Of a stretch of 64,000 bases of DNA, positions 25,238 through 33,028 are shown one piece after another. The stretch's first letter is position 1. Each line of letters opens with the position of its first letter. Made by a program: the position numbers and the translations under genes. Below the pieces are notes generated by a model. That model was not told the DNA's origin, made no database searches, and saw nothing but the letters and a program-made list of their open reading frames with translations. The stretch covers positions 1 through 64,000 of the forward strand of contig DAHUZB010000017.1 in assembly GCA_027306785.1 (NCBI GenBank), read 5' to 3'. This DNA comes from Vulcanimicrobiota bacterium (GTDB taxonomy: Bacteria; Vulcanimicrobiota; Vulcanimicrobiia; Vulcanimicrobiales; Vulcanimicrobiaceae).

Positions 25238-25875
25238 CAGGCGCGCGCCTCGCGCGAGCTCTCGGCGGCGGTCAGCCATGAGGTGAGGATCGACATCTCG
25301 CCCGCGAGATCGATGTTGCGCACGGCGACCGGTTCGCGCAGGCGCAGCGCGGTCGGCGCGAAGTTCAAGATCGCGCGCACGCCCGCGGCGGCGAGGCGCT
25401 GTGCGCTCGACTGCGCGGCGGCGGCGGGCACCGCGATCACGCCGATGTTGCAGTCGGCCTCGCGGACGGCCGCCTCCAGGTCGGCGACGTCGCGCACGGG
25501 GATGCCCTCCCAGCGTTGCCCGATCACCGCGGGCGACCGATCGAAAATGGCCGCGATGCGAAAGCGCGCTTCACGGGCGGTAATGAACGTTGCGAACGCA
25601 TGTCCGAGATACCCGAACCCGACGATCGCGATGCGCCAGTCATGCTCCAATCCTAAGACCCAGGCGAGCTGCTCAACTAGCGGATTGATAGCATAGCCGC
25701 GACCGCGACGCCCCTGTGCCCCGAGTGCCGAGAGATCTTTACGAATCTGGGTCGACGAAATCGAGCCCACCAGGGCGGCTAGCCCCTCCGAGGTGATCGT
25801 GCTCTTGCCCGCGGCCTGCGCCTCGCGCAGCGCCCGGTGGTAGGCGTAGAGGCGGGGGATCGCCGGATCGATCAT
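25237..25875 (-). CDS. rex: redox-sensing transcriptional repressor Rex
   Basis: A 212-residue protein with the Rex layout: an N-terminal winged helix (residues about 1-75, IPRLYAYHRAL, SSTQIRKDLSALG, GRGYAI) and a Rossmann NAD(H) domain starting IAIVGFGYLGHAFA near residue 85. The typical G-x-G-x-x-G reads GFGYLG. Rex senses the NADH/NAD+ ratio and represses respiratory genes when NADH is high. It lies inside the haem operon between hemL and hemA, with overlaps on both sides, similar to the rex-hemACD arrangement described in Streptomyces coelicolor. I could not find a clear palindromic Rex operator in the short upstream gaps. Confidence 0.93.
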   Translation of the reverse strand: MIDPAIPRLYAYHRALREAQAAGKSTITSEGLAALVGSISSTQIRKDLSALGAQGRRGRGYAINPLVEQLAWVLGLEHDWRIAIVGFGYLGHAFATFITAREARFRIAAIFDRSPAVIGQRWEGIPVRDVADLEAAVREADCNIGVIAVPAAAAQSSAQRLAAAGVRAILNFAPTALRLREPVAVRNIDLAGEMSILTSWLTAAESSREARA

Positions 25876-27173
25876 CGGGCGGCGCGCAGCGCCTCCGCGA
25901 GGCTCGCGTCGGCGGCGGCGAGCGTCTGCTCGATCTCCCGCGTGGTGTGCGCGCTCGAAACGAAGCCCGCTTCGAACTGCGAGGGCGCGAGGTAGATACC
26001 GCGATCCAGCATGGCGTGGAAGAACTTCGCATAGAGTGCCGTGTCCGACTTCATCGCGCTCTCCAGATCGACGACCGGCCCGGGGTGGAAGAAGAAACCG
26101 AACATCGATCCCGCATAGGCGCCGGTGAACGGCACGTCGTGCTTGGCGAAGATCTCGCGCAGGCCGTCGGTCAGCAGTTTGGTCAGCACTTCCAGCCGTT
26201 CGTAGAGCGTCGCGTCGTCGCGAACGAGCTTCAGCGTGGCGATGCCCGCCGCCATCGCGAGCGGATTGCCCGAGAGCGTGCCCGCGTGGAAGACCGGGCC
26301 CTCGGGTGTGAGATAGGCCATGATCTCGTCGCGGCCGCCGAACGCGCCGACGGGCAGACCGCCGCCGATCACTTTGCCGAGCGTCGTGAGATCGGGAGCG
26401 ATGCCGGTGCGCTCCTGCACGCCGCCGCGCGCCACGCGAAAGCCGGTCATCACTTCATCGAAGATCAGCACCGCGCCGTGCCGCGTGCAGAGCTCGCGCA
26501 CGCGCTCCAGATAGCCCTCGCGCGGCAACACCAGGCCCATGTTGCCGACATAGGGCTCGACGATCACGCCCGCGATCTCGCCCGCGTACTGCGAGAAGAC
26601 GGCTTCGAGTGCGTCGGCGTCGTTGTACGGCGCGACGAGCGTATCGCTCGCGGTGCTCTTCGGTACGCCGGGCGAATTGGGCACGCCGAGCGTGAGCGCG
26701 CTCGATCCCGCCGCGATCAGGAATCCGTCGGCCGCGCCGTGATAGCAGCCTGAGAACTTCACGATCTTTTCGCGGCGCGTGTATCCGCGTGCGAGGCGAA
26801 TCGCGTTCATCGTCGCCTCGGTGCCGCTCGAAGTGAAGCGAACTTTTTCGATGCTCGGTACCATCGCGACGATCAACTCGGCGAGTTCGCTCTCGGCCTC
26901 GGTCGGCGTGCCGAACGAGCTGCCGCGCGCGGCCGCGCTCTGCACCGCCTTCACCACCGCCGGATGCGCGTGGCCGACGATCAGCGGCCCCCACGAAAGG
27001 ACGTAGTCGATGAAGGTGTGTCCGTCCACGTCGGTGATCGTCGCGCCCGCGCCGCTACGCATGAAGACGGGCGTGCCGCCCACCGCTTTGAACGCGCGTA
27101 CCGACGAGTTGACGCCGCCCGGAATCACGTTTTTGGCGCGCGCGAATGCGGAGATGGAGCGTTCGAAGTTCAT
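25872..27173 (-). CDS. hemL: glutamate-1-semialdehyde 2,1-aminomutase
   Basis: A 433-residue PLP enzyme converting glutamate-1-semialdehyde to 5-aminolevulinate. Motifs: VIPGGVNSSVRAFKAVGG near the N-terminus, SSGTEATMNAIRLARG, KFSGCYHG, FDEVMTGFR and the PLP lysine in TLGKVIGGGLPVGAFGG. The ATG at 27173 overlaps the mobA stop (ATGA); the long in-frame upstream extension is Arg-rich and spurious. Its stop overlaps the rex start. Confidence 0.95.
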   Translation of the reverse strand: MNFERSISAFARAKNVIPGGVNSSVRAFKAVGGTPVFMRSGAGATITDVDGHTFIDYVLSWGPLIVGHAHPAVVKAVQSAAARGSSFGTPTEAESELAELIVAMVPSIEKVRFTSSGTEATMNAIRLARGYTRREKIVKFSGCYHGAADGFLIAAGSSALTLGVPNSPGVPKSTASDTLVAPYNDADALEAVFSQYAGEIAGVIVEPYVGNMGLVLPREGYLERVRELCTRHGAVLIFDEVMTGFRVARGGVQERTGIAPDLTTLGKVIGGGLPVGAFGGRDEIMAYLTPEGPVFHAGTLSGNPLAMAAGIATLKLVRDDATLYERLEVLTKLLTDGLREIFAKHDVPFTGAYAGSMFGFFFHPGPVVDLESAMKSDTALYAKFFHAMLDRGIYLAPSQFEAGFVSSAHTTREIEQTLAAADASLAEALRAAR

Positions 27174-27748
27174 GACCTTCCTTGCGAGCGGATCAGATCG
27201 TCCGCGGTGTTGACGTTCGTGAAAAACGCGGCGTCGAGCGGAACGCGCCGCGTGCGCAGCCGGTCGAGCAACGCATGCATCGATGCGCTCTCGCGCTCGG
27301 CGAGCAGCGCACCGCCTTCGCGCAGCAGCGCCATGCGATCGTAGAGTGCGGCGAGGGGTTCGGCCTGCGTGCCGTGGATCGGCACCGCCGCCTCGTCGCC
27401 CGTCTCCCACGCGTCGTCGAGCGCGTGCAGTACCGCGGTCGTGACGTTCGGCGCATCGCCCGCGACGACGAAGATGCGCGCGGCGTGTACCGTGCCCGCC
27501 GCGGTGACGATTCCGCCGAGCGGTCCGCGGTCGGGGCGACGGTCGATCACGATCGGACAGGTGAGGCGCTCGTCGAGCGCACTCGAAAAGCTGCCGCGCC
27601 CCGCGATGATCACCGGCGCCGCTTCGCGTACGTGCTCGTACACGCGCAGCAAGAGCGGCTCTCCGTCGACCTCGGCCTCGAGTTTGCCGGGAAAGCGCGT
27701 GGCGCGCCCGCCCGCGAGGATGACGGTCGCGACGTCACCGAGCGCCAT
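27170..27748 (-). CDS. mobA: molybdenum cofactor guanylyltransferase
   Basis: A 192-residue nucleotidyltransferase. The N-terminal signature [21 protein letters not shown] matches the MobA/IspD-type loop LAGG-x-x-x-R-x-G-K with some divergence (ATRFPGK), followed by [12 protein letters not shown] and [10 protein letters not shown] in the place of the metal-binding CDMP. It attaches GMP to molybdopterin. The molybdopterin oxidoreductase at the end of the same operon is its probable client. The ATG lies inside the last codons of hemB (14-base overlap). The divergence of the GDAP motif leaves a small chance of a related cofactor transferase. Confidence 0.8.
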   Translation of the reverse strand: MALGDVATVILAGGRATRFPGKLEAEVDGEPLLLRVYEHVREAAPVIIAGRGSFSSALDERLTCPIVIDRRPDRGPLGGIVTAAGTVHAARIFVVAGDAPNVTTAVLHALDDAWETGDEAAVPIHGTQAEPLAALYDRMALLREGGALLAERESASMHALLDRLRTRRVPLDAAFFTNVNTADDLIRSQGRS

Positions 27749-28706
27749 GGCGTCGCGCGTACTCCTTGGCGAAGTAGGTGATGATGATGTCGGCACCCGC
27801 GCGCACGAAGCTCACCAGCGTTTCGTCGATCGCGCGCTCGCCTTCGAGCCACCCGTTTGCGATCGCGGCCTGCAGCATCGAGTATTCGCCGCTCACGTTG
27901 TAGACGGCGATCGGCACGTCGAAGTTCTCGCGCGCCGCGCGCACGATGTCGAGGTAGGGCAGCCCGGGCTTGACCATGATCACGTCGGCGCCTTCTTCGA
28001 TGTCGAGCGCCATCTCGCGCAGCGCCTCGCGCGCGTTGGGCGGATCCATTTGGTAGGTCCGGCGATCGCCGAATTGCGGCGTGGAATCGGCCGCTTCGCG
28101 AAACGGTCCGTAGAACGCCGAGGCGTACTTCGCACTGTAGGCCATGATCGCGACGTCGGTGTAGCCCCGCGCGTCGAGCGCGCTGCGCAGCGCGTCCACG
28201 CGGCCGTCCATCATGTCGGAGGGCGCCACCACGTCCACGCCCGCCTCGGCGTAGGTGATCGCGGTACGTACGAGCAGCGCGACGGTGGCGTCGTTATCCA
28301 CGTCGCCGCGTTCGTCGACGATCCCGCAATGCCCGTGATCGGTGTATTCGCAATTGCAGAGATCGGCGATCGCGTACATCTCGGGAATCGCGCTCTTGAT
28401 CGCACGGATCGTCCGCTGCACCACGCCGTTCGGATCGTAGTTGCTCGACGCGATCGCATCCTTCGTTTCGGGGATGCCGAAGAGCAGCACGCCGCGCACG
28501 CCGAGCGCAAAGAGTTCGCGCGCCTCGGCGACCGCGCCGTCCACGGTGAAGCGCGAGATGCCGGGCATCGAGGAGATGGGGCCCGCGTCGCTTGCGCGTT
28601 CCGTGACGAAGAGCGGTTGCACGAGCGCGTCGACGCGAACGTGGTGTTCGCGTACCATGGCGCGCACGACGGGAGTGCGGCGAAGGCGGCGCGGGCGAAT
28701 CTGCAT
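27735..28706 (-). CDS. hemB: porphobilinogen synthase (5-aminolevulinate dehydratase)
   Basis: A 323-residue enzyme condensing two 5-aminolevulinates into porphobilinogen. Starts [15 protein letters not shown]. The zinc-type Cys motif is present ([14 protein letters not shown], near residues 118-131), then [10 protein letters not shown], the first Schiff-base lysine in [16 protein letters not shown] and the second in [10 protein letters not shown]. This is the zinc-dependent form. It overlaps the upstream fusion gene by one base and mobA by 14. Confidence 0.96.
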   Translation of the reverse strand: MQIRPRRLRRTPVVRAMVREHHVRVDALVQPLFVTERASDAGPISSMPGISRFTVDGAVAEARELFALGVRGVLLFGIPETKDAIASSNYDPNGVVQRTIRAIKSAIPEMYAIADLCNCEYTDHGHCGIVDERGDVDNDATVALLVRTAITYAEAGVDVVAPSDMMDGRVDALRSALDARGYTDVAIMAYSAKYASAFYGPFREAADSTPQFGDRRTYQMDPPNAREALREMALDIEEGADVIMVKPGLPYLDIVRAARENFDVPIAVYNVSGEYSMLQAAIANGWLEGERAIDETLVSFVRAGADIIITYFAKEYARRHGAR

Positions 28707-30601
28707 CAGGCTTCCAGTTGCTCCGTGACGATGGCGACGAATGCGTCGATCGACGCGTCGGGTGAGATCACATCGGGCTCGAAGCCCGCGTCGCGTGCGG
28801 CGGCGCCGGACTGCGGTCCCATCGCTGCGACCCGCGGGCGGCGCTCCGCGTTGCGCAGCGCGTCGAGATAGCGCCCGGCCGCGGCGACCGATCCGCTGGA
28901 GGGAAAGAGTACGAAGTCGGGGAGCAGCGCGTGCGGATCGGGGCCGTGCTCGCCTTCGCGTAACTCGATCACATCGATGCCTCGCGCGCGCAGATGCTCG
29001 GCGATGCGGCTCGGTCGCTCCTGCGTGCGCGGCAGCACCACGCTGCGCGGACGGTTCGGCGCGATGCGCGCCTGCAGCGCGCGTGCGATGCGTTCGCCGA
29101 GCTCTTCGGCCTGCGCACCGTCGGCCGCGACGCCGACGATCCGTTCGCGGATCATCGCGGGCGGATCGCCTTGCGCGTATGCGGCGTCGATCGTCATCGT
29201 TTCGCCGTCGAGCCCGGCGTGGATGCCGAGGGGAGCGTTGCAGCCCGCGCGCAGCAAGCGTAGCGCCGCACGCTCGGCGGCGACGCAGCGTTCGGTCGCT
29301 TCGTCGTTCACGGCATCGCGCAGCAGCTGCGTGAGATGCGTCTTGGCGGCGAGCACTTCGATCGCGAGCGCGCCCTGCGCGACCGCGGGCACCATCGTTT
29401 CGGTCGCGAACGGCACGGTGTGCGTCGCCCGCACGTGCAGGCGATTCAAGCCCGCCATCGCGAGCACGATCGCGTCGTACTGCCCGTCGCGCAGTTTGCG
29501 AAGCCGCGTATCGACGTTGCCGCGAATGTCTTCGTAACGCAGGTCGGGGCGCAACGCCTGCAACTGGGTGCGGCGGCGTAGGCTCGACGTGCCGACCACG
29601 GCGCCCGCGGGCAGATCCTCGAAGCGCGCGTAGCGTTCCGAGCAGAACGCGTCGCGCGGATCTTCGCGGCGCGAGATCGCGGCAAGGTGCATATCCGGCG
29701 CGAGCGCGCCGGGAAGATCTTTGCACGAATGCACGGCGTAATCGGCCCGTCCGTCGCGCAGCGCGACCTCGAGCTCTTTCACCCACACGTTCTCGCTGCC
29801 GATCGCCGCGATCGGACGATCCTGCACGCGGTCGCCGGTGGTCGTGACATTGACGATCGTTGTCGCTGTGCCGCGCTCGGCCAGACGCGCCGCGACCATG
29901 CGCGTCTGCGTCATCGCAAGCGCGCTCGCGCGCGAGGCGCAGATCACGCTCGCGGTCGCGCGCGCGGCGTCGCCGTGTCGGCGGAGCGCGAGCACCGATT
30001 CCACGCGATCTTCACCGGCGATCGGATTCATCGCCGCGAGTTCGTCGATCGGCAGCTCCGCGAGCTCGCGCATCACGGCACCGCGTTCGGCATCGTCGTC
30101 GAGCGCGGTGCGCACGTAGGCGCGCATACGCGCGAGCGTGCGCGCGGCGGCGTCGTAGCGTGCGTCGAAGCGTTCGCCGAGTTCGCGCGCGAGGCGTTTG
30201 GCGAAAGCGGGTGTACTGCCGCCCGAATCGATCGTGAAGGTCAGGTCGCCCACGCGCACCGTCGCTTGCATGGTGAAGTCGCCGCGTTCGGGATGCACCG
30301 CGTCGCAGACCAGCACGCGCGCGCCGCGCGCATCGTCGACGACGGCGGCGTTGACCTCCTCACGATCGGTCGCGGCGACGGCGAGCGCGACGCCGTCGAG
30401 ATCCTCGGGGGCGTAGGGGCGCAGGGCGAGCGAGCCGTGCGTTTCGTCGATCAGCGCGCGCAGACGCGCGTCGATCGCGGGCGCCACGACGCGGAGCGTG
30501 AGACCGGCGGCGAGGAGCGCGTGCGCCTTTCGGAGCGCGACGTTGCCGCCGCCCACGATGAGCGCTCGGCGGCCGTCGCCGTGCAGAGCAATCGGAAGCA
30601 T
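28706..30601 (-). CDS. hemC: triple fusion: precorrin-2 dehydrogenase, hydroxymethylbilane synthase (HemC), half-size HemD-like domain
   Basis: One uninterrupted frame of 631 codons. Residues 1-190 are a CysG/Met8-type precorrin-2 dehydrogenase ([41 protein letters not shown]). Residues about 217-510 are Hem[23 protein letters not shown] near 291, [23 protein letters not shown], and the dipyrromethane Cys at 454 (AGCNAPLG). Residues about 518-631 look like a shortened uroporphyrinogen-III synthase: [49 protein letters not shown] full HemD also exists in the cobA-hemD gene of this operon. ATG at 30601 fits the MLPIAL start; an alternative is at 30646. It heads the tetrapyrrole operon and is 48 bases from a divergent gene. 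Confidence 0.9.
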   Translation of the reverse strand: MLPIALHGDGRRALIVGGGNVALRKAHALLAAGLTLRVVAPAIDARLRALIDETHGSLALRPYAPEDLDGVALAVAATDREEVNAAVVDDARGARVLVCDAVHPERGDFTMQATVRVGDLTFTIDSGGSTPAFAKRLARELGERFDARYDAAARTLARMRAYVRTALDDDAERGAVMRELAELPIDELAAMNPIAGEDRVESVLALRRHGDAARATASVICASRASALAMTQTRMVAARLAERGTATTIVNVTTTGDRVQDRPIAAIGSENVWVKELEVALRDGRADYAVHSCKDLPGALAPDMHLAAISRREDPRDAFCSERYARFEDLPAGAVVGTSSLRRRTQLQALRPDLRYEDIRGNVDTRLRKLRDGQYDAIVLAMAGLNRLHVRATHTVPFATETMVPAVAQGALAIEVLAAKTHLTQLLRDAVNDEATERCVAAERAALRLLRAGCNAPLGIHAGLDGETMTIDAAYAQGDPPAMIRERIVGVAADGAQAEELGERIARALQARIAPNRPRSVVLPRTQERPSRIAEHLRARGIDVIELREGEHGPDPHALLPDFVLFPSSGSVAAAGRYLDALRNAERRPRVAAMGPQSGAAARDAGFEPDVISPDASIDAFVAIVTEQLEA

Positions 30602-30649
30602 GGAGTGTGCGGATGAGTTCAGCGCCGATGCGCCAAACACCGCCATCCT

Positions 30650-32299
30650 ATGGAGAAACCCGCGCGTGCGGCTTTTGTCGGCGCTATCATCGCCGCACTC
30701 ATCACGTTGCCCGGTCTCGGGGTCGGGACGCTGTGGGACAACAGCGAGACCGCCTACGGCGAGGTCGCCCGTGAGATTCTGCTCACCCACGACTGGATCG
30801 TGATGCATCTGAACGGCGCGCCGTGGTTCATCCAGCCGCCGCTCTACTTTTGGGTCGCCGCGCTCTTCGCCAAGCTGCTCGGCGTGACGCCCTTCGCGCT
30901 CCGGCTGCCTTCGGCGCTTGCGACGATCGGCATGGGCGCGATGACCGGCTACGCCGTGGCTCGGCAGGCCGGTACGCGCATCGGCGTCTACGCGAGCGTG
31001 ATTCTCTCCAGTTGCCTGATCCAAGCGGTGATCGGGCGTCTCGCGATCATGGATGCGCTGCTCGACGTGGCGGTGGCGCTTACGGTCTTTTGGTGGTTCC
31101 GTGCCCTCGAGACGGGACGCGACCGGTACTTCGTGTACGGGTGGATCGCGGCGGCGTTCGGCTTTCTCGCCAAGGGTCCGGTCGCACCGGTCGTGGCGTT
31201 GCTCGTCATCGGGCCGTATTGGCTGTGGAATCGGCGCGAGGAGCAGACGTATCTGCCCTCGTGGCGCGGGTGGCTGGGCGGCCTCGGGCTCACCGGGCTG
31301 ATCGTCGCGCCGTGGCTCCTCGCCAACGCCGCGCATTCGGGACCGCATTCGCTCGCGGAGCTGATCGGCCACTACACGATCGGGCGCTACACGGGCGTGA
31401 TCGAGAATCAATCGGGTCCGGTCTGGTACTATCTGCCGGTCGTGATTCTCGGTCTCTTTCCGTGGATCGCGTTTCTTCCGATGGCGCTCGTGCGCGGCTC
31501 GAGCGCGCTGCGCGATGCGAGCACACCGCCCAATCTCGCGCGTCTGTGGCGTCTCGCGATCGTATGGATCGTGATGCCGCTGCTCTTTTTCAGCTTTGCG
31601 AAGACGAAGCTGCCGAATTACATCGCGCTCGAATTTCCGGCGCTCGCGCTCGTGGTCGCGCTCTATCTCGACGGCGTGGTGCGCCGCGGCGTGAGCCGGT
31701 CGGTCATCCTGTCCGCGGCGAGCGTGCCGATCTTCATCGGCCTGTGCGCGATCGCGATCGCGCTCTTCGTGCGCGATAACAAACTCACGTCGTCGGCGCT
31801 CTCGGTGGAACCCGATCTCATCAAGATGGGCAGCTCGATCTTCGTCGGATCGGTGGTAACGACGATCCTCTTCGCGCGTCGTCGCACGATGGCGATCGCG
31901 CCGTACGCGCTGGCGGCGTCGATGCTGATCGCGGTCGACATCATGGCGATCGTCGCGCTCCCGCATGCCGAGCAATTTAAGCCGATCCCGCCGCTTGCGG
32001 CGGTGATCCAGCGCGAGCGTCAGCCCGGCGACGTGGTGGCGATTCAGAGCTTCCGCGGCGCCAACGCACTCGTCTTTTACACCGAGCCTCCGGTGTACGG
32101 TATCGCGCCGCCCGGCTCGACCAAAAGCAAGGAAGGGCCCGACCCGCGCTCCGTCATCTGCACGCATCCCCGTGTGTGGCTCGTCGCTCCGGCCAAGCGC
32201 CCGGCGGTCGATCCGCTCTACGGCCGCACGCGGCGCGAGATCGCGACCGCCGGAAGCGGCGCGCTCTTCCTGATCGACGGCCCGCCCTGCCATAGCTGA
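30650..32299 (+). CDS. GT39/ArnT-like membrane glycosyltransferase
   Basis: A 549-residue membrane protein with about eleven hydrophobic segments. The first periplasmic loop has the acidic pattern LWDNSETAYGEVAREIL and the family block WIVMHLNGAPWFIQPPLYFW (residues about 49-68), as in ArnT and protein O-mannosyltransferase-like enzymes that use polyprenyl-phosphate sugars. A further block is GRLAIMDALLDVA, and FAKTKLPNYIAL matches the conserved K-x-P-x-Y segment. It would transfer a sugar to lipid A, a glycan or a protein at the outer face of the inner membrane; the acceptor is unknown. It is transcribed divergently from the haem operon. Confidence 0.88.
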   Translation: MEKPARAAFVGAIIAALITLPGLGVGTLWDNSETAYGEVAREILLTHDWIVMHLNGAPWFIQPPLYFWVAALFAKLLGVTPFALRLPSALATIGMGAMTGYAVARQAGTRIGVYASVILSSCLIQAVIGRLAIMDALLDVAVALTVFWWFRALETGRDRYFVYGWIAAAFGFLAKGPVAPVVALLVIGPYWLWNRREEQTYLPSWRGWLGGLGLTGLIVAPWLLANAAHSGPHSLAELIGHYTIGRYTGVIENQSGPVWYYLPVVILGLFPWIAFLPMALVRGSSALRDASTPPNLARLWRLAIVWIVMPLLFFSFAKTKLPNYIALEFPALALVVALYLDGVVRRGVSRSVILSAASVPIFIGLCAIAIALFVRDNKLTSSALSVEPDLIKMGSSIFVGSVVTTILFARRRTMAIAPYALAASMLIAVDIMAIVALPHAEQFKPIPPLAAVIQRERQPGDVVAIQSFRGANALVFYTEPPVYGIAPPGSTKSKEGPDPRSVICTHPRVWLVAPAKRPAVDPLYGRTRREIATAGSGALFLIDGPPCHS

Positions 32300-32380
32300 C
32301 CGAGGTCGAGCCTAGGCCGGAGGAGCGTTCGGCGGGATAGAGCAAGCGAGCGACTCGTATCGCTACGTTAGTATGTCGGT

Positions 32381-32614
32381 ATGGCAAGGGCGTTCAAGAA
32401 GATGGTCTACTTCGATGCTGAACAGGAGCGCCGGATCAAGCAACTAGCGCGCGCCGCGAAGACGTCGGAGACCGAGATCGTACGCCGTGCCGTCGACGCG
32501 TTGTGGGAGCGAGAGGCGGCCCTGGTCGCAGACGACGCGCGTCGTATCGCGATACACCGAGCGCAGCATCCGGATGGGTGGCCCGACGATCCAACGACGT
32601 GGTTTCGAGGATGA
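32381..32614 (+). CDS. ribbon-helix-helix antitoxin
   Basis: A 77-residue protein starting MARAFKKMVYFDAEQE. The N-terminal strand and two helices (MVYFDAEQERRIKQLARAAKTSETEIVRRAVDAL) have the ribbon-helix-helix pattern of CopG-like antitoxins, with an acidic tail that would wrap the toxin. The TGA overlaps the ATG of the MazF-like frame, the usual antitoxin-first order. The 81 bases upstream probably hold the promoter, autoregulated by analogy with the family. Confidence 0.75.
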   Translation: MARAFKKMVYFDAEQERRIKQLARAAKTSETEIVRRAVDALWEREAALVADDARRIAIHRAQHPDGWPDDPTTWFRG

Positions 32615-32958
32615 CCCCGGGCCGAATCGTCGTCGTCGATTGGCGTGATGCGCTCCGGGGCTCCGGAGAGCCGAATACGATGAGGCCCGCGGTCGTTATC
32701 GGTCGCCCCGACCTCTATGGCGTCGGCTTCGGCTAATTGCTCGTCGTGCCAATGACGAGTGATCCCGCACTCGCGCTCTACGGAGCGACCCTTGAGATCT
32801 CCCCGACCGAAGAGAATTGTTGCTTGACGCGCTCGTATGCACTTGCGTGGAACGTCCAGAGTGTTCCACTGCAGCGGGTTCGTGCAACCGAGGCCGGTAT
32901 AACGCCGGAGCAACTCGAATCGCTTCGCGATCAGGTTGCGCGGCTCGTCGAGCGCTGA
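32611..32958 (+). pseudogene. MazF/PemK-like toxin gene interrupted by in-frame TAA
   Basis: The ATG overlaps the antitoxin stop. The first 41 codons (GRIVVVDWRDALRGSGEPNTMRPAVVIG...) match the MazF/PemK start, including the E-x3-x-RPAVV block. TAA at 32734-32736 follows GVGFG. The same frame then resumes as LLVVPMTSDPALALYG, the next MazF block, and ends at TGA (32956-32958). The whole would be a 115-residue toxin, normal for the family. The interruption implies a dead toxin, or termination with re-initiation at the TTG right after the stop. The antitoxin upstream is intact. Confidence 0.7.
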
Positions 32959-32967
32959 ACGCGGCAT

Positions 32968-33010
32968 AAAAAAGATCGGGCGGTGCGAGGTGCACCGCCC
33001 GATCTTTTTT
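32968..33010. terminator. strong intrinsic terminator, bidirectional
   Basis: Perfect 19-bp arms (32968-32986 and 32992-33010) around a 5-base loop. The GC-rich stem is flanked by six A on the left and six T on the right, so it can act on both strands. It separates the toxin remnant from the end of the convergent cytochrome b gene. Confidence 0.92.
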
Positions 33011-33028
33011 CCGGAGAGATCGTTTCAG

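Noticed and set aside
23819-25696. 625-codon plus-strand open frame opposite cobA-hemD, hemA and rex
   Set aside because: No fold or motif; generated by the third-position GC bias of hemA and rex on the other strand.
30602-30649. Possible Rex operator upstream of the haem operon
   Set aside because: Only TGTG and TTCA fragments with wrong spacing and no palindrome were found.
30602-32293. Upstream extension of the HemC fusion frame by 564 codons
   Set aside because: The extension is antisense to the GT39 gene and Arg/Asp/His-rich; the enzyme start MLPIAL at 30601 is typical of the dehydrogenase family.
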